From Fluviibacter sp048859965 (GTDB lineage Bacteria > Pseudomonadota > Gammaproteobacteria > Burkholderiales > Rhodocyclaceae): 18,959 nt of DNA. Of the stretch, positions 16,123-18,959 are shown in pieces (positions within the stretch are counted from its first letter, which is position 1; the number at the start of each line of letters is the position of its first letter). A model generated the notes under the pieces. That model searched no databases and was not told where the DNA came from. It saw nothing but the letters and a program-made list of their open reading frames with translations. The stretch is from NCBI GenBank assembly GCA_048859965.1, contig JBLIZO010000066.1:1-18959 (forward strand). Direction: 5' to 3'. Both the position numbers and the translations under genes were made by a program.

Positions 16123-17976
16123 TTATAGTTCAATCCGGGTTTTTTCAGGGATGAAGGACAATGTGACAAGGGTGCCGCCTTCTGCGCGGTTCCGGATATG
16201 GATATTTCCCCCCAGTGATTGGGCACGATCTTCCATGATAATAAGCCCATAGTGGTTTTCAGGGGATCTGGCATCGCCTATGCCTACGCCATTATCGGTA
16301 ATTTCGATGGTGGCCTGGTGGGTTTCCGACAGGCTGGCATTGATGGCGACAATGCTTGCGTGGGCGTGCTTTTCAATGTTGGCCAACGCTTCCCGGATGA
16401 TACGAAGGACGTGGATCTCTTCGTTGGCGGAGAGCAGCGTGGGGGGGAGGTCGTTACGCCATTGCACCTGAAGGTTGCAGCGGCGGCTGAATTCATCGGC
16501 GGTTTCGGCGAGCGCAGTATGAAAACCGCGCTCATCGATTTTGAGACGAAAGGCTGTGATGAGTTCGCGAAGCTCTTTGTAGGCACTGGCCAGACCGGAT
16601 TTAAGTTCGGTGACGACTTCCTGATAGGCTTCCGGCGCCAGCGGCGTTTTTTCAAGACGTGCGACCTGGATACGCAGATAACTCAGTGATTGCGCAATCG
16701 AATCATGGAGTTCTCGGGCAATAGCCGACCGCTCTTCCAGTACTGCAATCCGGTGCTGCTCTTCCTGATGCTGCATTTTTGACAGCGCCATAGACAGGTT
16801 ACTGCCAATCGCTTCGAGCGCTTGCCGTTTCCAGATGGGCAGGTCGCCTGTGCCATTGATGCGGAATGGCATGACGCCGGAGATGGATTCCGTTGCCTTG
16901 ATCGGCACGAAAATCATCGTGTGTTCATTGTCCTGGGCTTCATAGGCGGTGCTGTGGCTCTTGCTGAAGCAATCCGCGCAGCCACCCTCACCGCAAAGTT
17001 TTTCAATGTCATTCTGCAGAAGATTCGAGGCGAGTCGGTGGGCGGGAAACAGGCCGTGCTCGCTGACGCAGATCGTACCGGCGCTGAGTTCCAGCTCTTT
17101 TTCGATGTCATCGAGAAAACCCCGTAGCATTGATGGGGTGATGTTCTTGTCGGCAAGTTGCAAGGCCGATTTGTACATCAACCCCAGTGACCGGTTGGAT
17201 TCCATCAGCTCACGCGTACGTTCGGCGATGAGTTGATTCTGGGTATCGTAGGTCGCGGCGATTTCCGAGACCATCATGTTGAAGGTTGCGCCTAACTGGC
17301 CCAGTTCATCTTGTTCGGTATGATGTGCCATCGCGCTGAAGTCTTGATCACGGACGCGGCTGGCAGCACTGAGCAGATCCTTGAGTGGTCGAAGAATCTG
17401 GTGCGTCATCATCCACATCGTGATGGCACATACGGCAATCGTCATCACCAGCAGCACGATCTGCATAGAGCGAAGCAATGCGATTTTCTGTTCCAGATCC
17501 TCTTCGATCAGAAAAACTACGGCATTGATCTGTTCGACAAAGTTCGGAATGGTGCTTTCAAGTTTTCGGAGCGTCGATGCGTTGGGCTTGCCATCAAAGC
17601 TCAGCACGGCCGGGTAAATATCGTTTTCCCAGAGCCTGTGCACCTGCTGAAACTGACCCGGTAGCTCACTGTAGTCCGCAGCTCTGGAGACGACAAAACT
17701 TTCCAGCGCATTCAGTCGCAACTGGAACTCGCTAGCGGCGGCAGCGATGGTCTCTGGTGATGCGTTCGACTCCACATAACTCAGTAGCCGGTAACTCATC
17801 ATGCGTAGCGAGCCCGCTGAGTTAATGGCATTGGCTTTGCCCAGGCTGTTGTCGGCAATAGAGGTGGACAACGCCATAGAGATGAATGACAGCAGGACGA
17901 TCATGCCCATGGCCAGGCCTAAGCGGGCGAGCAGGGAGTCCTTGCGGGCGATGTTGGGAATGGTCGAAAAAAACAT
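16123..17976 (-). CDS. narX: Nitrate/nitrite sensor histidine kinase NarX
   Basis: A 617-residue membrane sensor kinase. It has a first transmembrane helix at about 18-40, then the ligand-binding P-box NAINSAGSLRMMSYRLL (49-65), nearly identical to the nitrate-sensing P-box of E. coli NarX. The second transmembrane helix is at about 170-190, followed by a HAMP linker and a central module with Cys328, Cys333 and Cys336 (CGEGGCADC), a feature of NarX-type sensors. The HPK7-type dimerisation/phosphoacceptor domain carries His424 in ARELHDSIAQSLSYLRIQ. The ATPase domain has the N-box ANIEKHA (532-538), DNGVGIGD (561-568) and HYGLIIMEDRA. The ATG at 17976 is preferred to an in-frame TTG at 17997. 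It is divergent from narK and upstream of narL. Confidence 0.96.
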   Translation of the reverse strand: MFFSTIPNIARKDSLLARLGLAMGMIVLLSFISMALSTSIADNSLGKANAINSAGSLRMMSYRLLSYVESNASPETIAAAASEFQLRLNALESFVVSRAADYSELPGQFQQVHRLWENDIYPAVLSFDGKPNASTLRKLESTIPNFVEQINAVVFLIEEDLEQKIALLRSMQIVLLVMTIAVCAITMWMMTHQILRPLKDLLSAASRVRDQDFSAMAHHTEQDELGQLGATFNMMVSEIAATYDTQNQLIAERTRELMESNRSLGLMYKSALQLADKNITPSMLRGFLDDIEKELELSAGTICVSEHGLFPAHRLASNLLQNDIEKLCGEGGCADCFSKSHSTAYEAQDNEHTMIFVPIKATESISGVMPFRINGTGDLPIWKRQALEAIGSNLSMALSKMQHQEEQHRIAVLEERSAIARELHDSIAQSLSYLRIQVARLEKTPLAPEAYQEVVTELKSGLASAYKELRELITAFRLKIDERGFHTALAETADEFSRRCNLQVQWRNDLPPTLLSANEEIHVLRIIREALANIEKHAHASIVAINASLSETHQATIEITDNGVGIGDARSPENHYGLIIMEDRAQSLGGNIHIRNRAEGGTLVTLSFIPEKTRIEL

Positions 17977-17994
17977 AAGGTATCCAGCGTAATG

Positions 17995-18018
17995 CAAACG
18001 CTCGCTGATCAGCGTTTG
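17995..18018. repeat. Inverted repeat upstream of narX
   Basis: CAAACGCT (17995-18002) and AGCGTTTG (18011-18018) form perfect 8-base arms around 8 bases (CGCTGATC). It starts 19 bases upstream of the narX ATG. It may be an operator or a hairpin in the narX leader; no known regulator motif was recognised. Confidence 0.4.
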
Positions 18019-18137
18019 GTATTAGTGCGTACCACCATTTTGAGCCGAACTCGCCGAGGGTGACGGGTAATTTTTATGGTCGCCACATACGCTATTGTTT
18101 TTTATGGGTATTTGTTCGTGTTGGTTGCCGGTTGAAC

Positions 18138-18153
18138 TACCTACAAAGGGGTA
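18138..18153. promoter_or_regulatory. NarL-type 7-2-7 site upstream of narK
   Basis: TACCTAC-AA-AGGGGTA matches NarL consensus TACYNMT-N2-AKNRGTA at 13 of 14 positions and is flanked by C and G, extending the dyad to CTACC...GGTAG. Its centre is about 75 bases upstream of the start implied by the candidate -10 at 18208-18213, within the range of known NarL activator sites. Confidence 0.55.
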
Positions 18154-18249
18154 GAAGGTGGCGTATTTCGACGGTTTTCAGGTCTATCTCTGCTGCGCGC
18201 ATCTTTCTAAGATGGCTGCCATAGGAAATAAGTCATAACGGGGGTTGGG

Positions 18250-18959
18250 ATGTTTACCAGGAAGCAGTGGTCGGTTGTTTCGTCGAGTACGTTCGCATTT
18301 ACGATCTGTTTTGCGATCTGGATGATGTTCGCCGTGATCGGCATTCCGATCAAGGCCAAACTGGGCCTTAATGAAACCGAGTTCGGTCTGCTGACGGCGA
18401 TGCCAGTTTTGTCAGGGTCCCTGATTCGTTTGCCGCTGGGGATGTTGACCGACAAACTGGGTGGTCGCATTGTTTTCTTTATTCTGATGCTCGCTTGCGT
18501 GGTGCCGATCTGGTTTATCGGTGATGCGACCGAATTCTGGCAGTTTCTGGTGCTGGGTTTGTTCGTTGGCCTGGCCGGCGGATCGTTCTCCGTCGGGATT
18601 GCCTATGTGGCACGCTGGTTCGACAAGAAGAATCAGGGTTTGGCGATGGGTATTTTCGGCGCTGGTAACTCGGGCGCAGCAGTGACTAAATTTGTGGCGC
18701 CGTCGATTGTTCTGGCATTTGGCTGGACGATGGTGCCCAAAGTCTATGCGGTCGCCATGCTGGTAACGGCACTGGTGTTCTGGATGTTCAGTTTTACGGA
18801 TAAGAGCCATAACGTGAGTAGCAGTGTGACGGTCGCCGAGCAACTCAAGGCGCTGAAGGACCCGCGGGTCTGGAAATACTGTCAGTATTACTCGATTGTT
18901 TTCGGCGGTTATGTGGGGCTGGCGCTGTGGATGACCAAGTATTACGTTTCGGAATACGG
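18250..18959 (+). CDS. narK: Nitrate/nitrite transporter NarK (3' end outside window)
   Basis: The first 236 residues of a major facilitator superfamily protein of the nitrate/nitrite porter family, cut by the window edge. Visible features: transmembrane helix 1 (about 10-32); the TM2 segment MPVLSGSLIRLPLGMLTDKLGGR with Arg60, corresponding to the nitrate-binding arginine of E. coli NarK TM2; and the porter signature GIFGAGNSGAAVTK (134-147). The short helix connections and the KAKLGLNETEFGLLTAMPV opening resemble the NarK1 (nitrate/proton symport) branch more than the NarK2 antiporters, but this is judged by eye. It starts at ATG 18250, divergent from narX, behind a NarL-type site, consistent with nitrate-induced expression. 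Confidence 0.95.
   Translation, partial: MFTRKQWSVVSSSTFAFTICFAIWMMFAVIGIPIKAKLGLNETEFGLLTAMPVLSGSLIRLPLGMLTDKLGGRIVFFILMLACVVPIWFIGDATEFWQFLVLGLFVGLAGGSFSVGIAYVARWFDKKNQGLAMGIFGAGNSGAAVTKFVAPSIVLAFGWTMVPKVYAVAMLVTALVFWMFSFTDKSHNVSSSVTVAEQLKALKDPRVWKYCQYYSIVFGGYVGLALWMTKYYVSEY

Larger units (their letters stand above)
17977..18249. promoter_or_regulatory. Divergent narX-narK control region
   Basis: A 273-base gap holding control sequences for both directions. It contains several NarL-like heptamers: 18030-18036 (TACCACC), 18062-18068 (ACGGGTA, inverted), 18104-18110 (ATGGGTA, a perfect inverted TACCCAT) and the paired 7-2-7 site at 18138-18153. A weak narK -10 candidate TAAGAT is at 18208-18213. 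No clear FNR/Anr box (TTGAT-N4-ATCAA) was found. A G-rich stretch (18240-18244) may serve as the narK ribosome-binding site. Confidence 0.5.

Noticed and set aside
17977..18249. FNR/Anr box in the narX-narK gap
   Set aside because: No TTGAT-N4-ATCAA-like sequence was found. TTGAACTACCTACAA near 18133 has the wrong spacing and a poor second half.
18207..18843. Minus-strand open frames opposite narK
   Set aside because: The plus strand encodes a clear NarK with the porter signature; the antisense translations are His/Gln-rich and unlike any family.

Overview
The window looks like chromosomal DNA of a nitrate-respiring betaproteobacterium (Rhodocyclales-like by protein flavour and gene content; this is an impression, not a database result). 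It is densely coded, and every gene lies on the minus strand except the nitrate transporter cut off at the right edge. No tRNA, rRNA, IS element, integrase, CRISPR array or phage gene was seen, and no gene-free stretch exceeds about 300 bases.

Reading along the minus strand from right to left: (1) narX-narL, a nitrate-sensing two-component system, divergent from narK (a nitrate transporter, truncated by the window edge). (2) nnrS, a haem/copper membrane protein linked to nitric oxide tolerance. (3) A tightly packed molybdenum cofactor operon: moaA, a moaC-moaB fusion, moeA, moaD, moaE, mobA, a small uncharacterised gene, and a moeB-rhodanese fusion. Gaps here are mostly a few bases or are overlaps. 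(4) modE-modA-modB-modC, the molybdate regulator and ABC importer, with its own good sigma70 promoter. (5) katG (catalase-peroxidase) with a clear intrinsic terminator. (6) A renalase-like FAD oxidoreductase followed by a photolyase/cryptochrome-family flavoprotein.

Regions 1-4 make functional sense as one block. Nitrate is imported by NarK and sensed by NarXL. Molybdate is imported by ModABC under ModE. The Moa/Moe/Mob proteins then build the bis-MGD cofactor that respiratory nitrate reductase needs. Every enzymatic step from GTP to MGD has a candidate gene here; the MoaB domain supplies the MPT-adenylylating step.

The most interesting regulatory observation is that four intergenic regions of this block (narX/narK, narL/nnrS, nnrS/moaA, moeB/modE) each contain a TAC-N10-GTA element matching the NarL 7-2-7 consensus at 12 or 13 of 14 positions. 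The two gaps outside the block (modC/katG and katG/FAD gene) have none. This suggests that cofactor synthesis and molybdate uptake may be wired directly to nitrate sensing. Base composition also changes near 4.9 kb: the katG/FAD/photolyase side is markedly GC-richer than the nitrate/Mo side. No fundamentally new enzyme system was recognised. The best unknown is the 125-residue protein translationally embedded between mobA and moeB.
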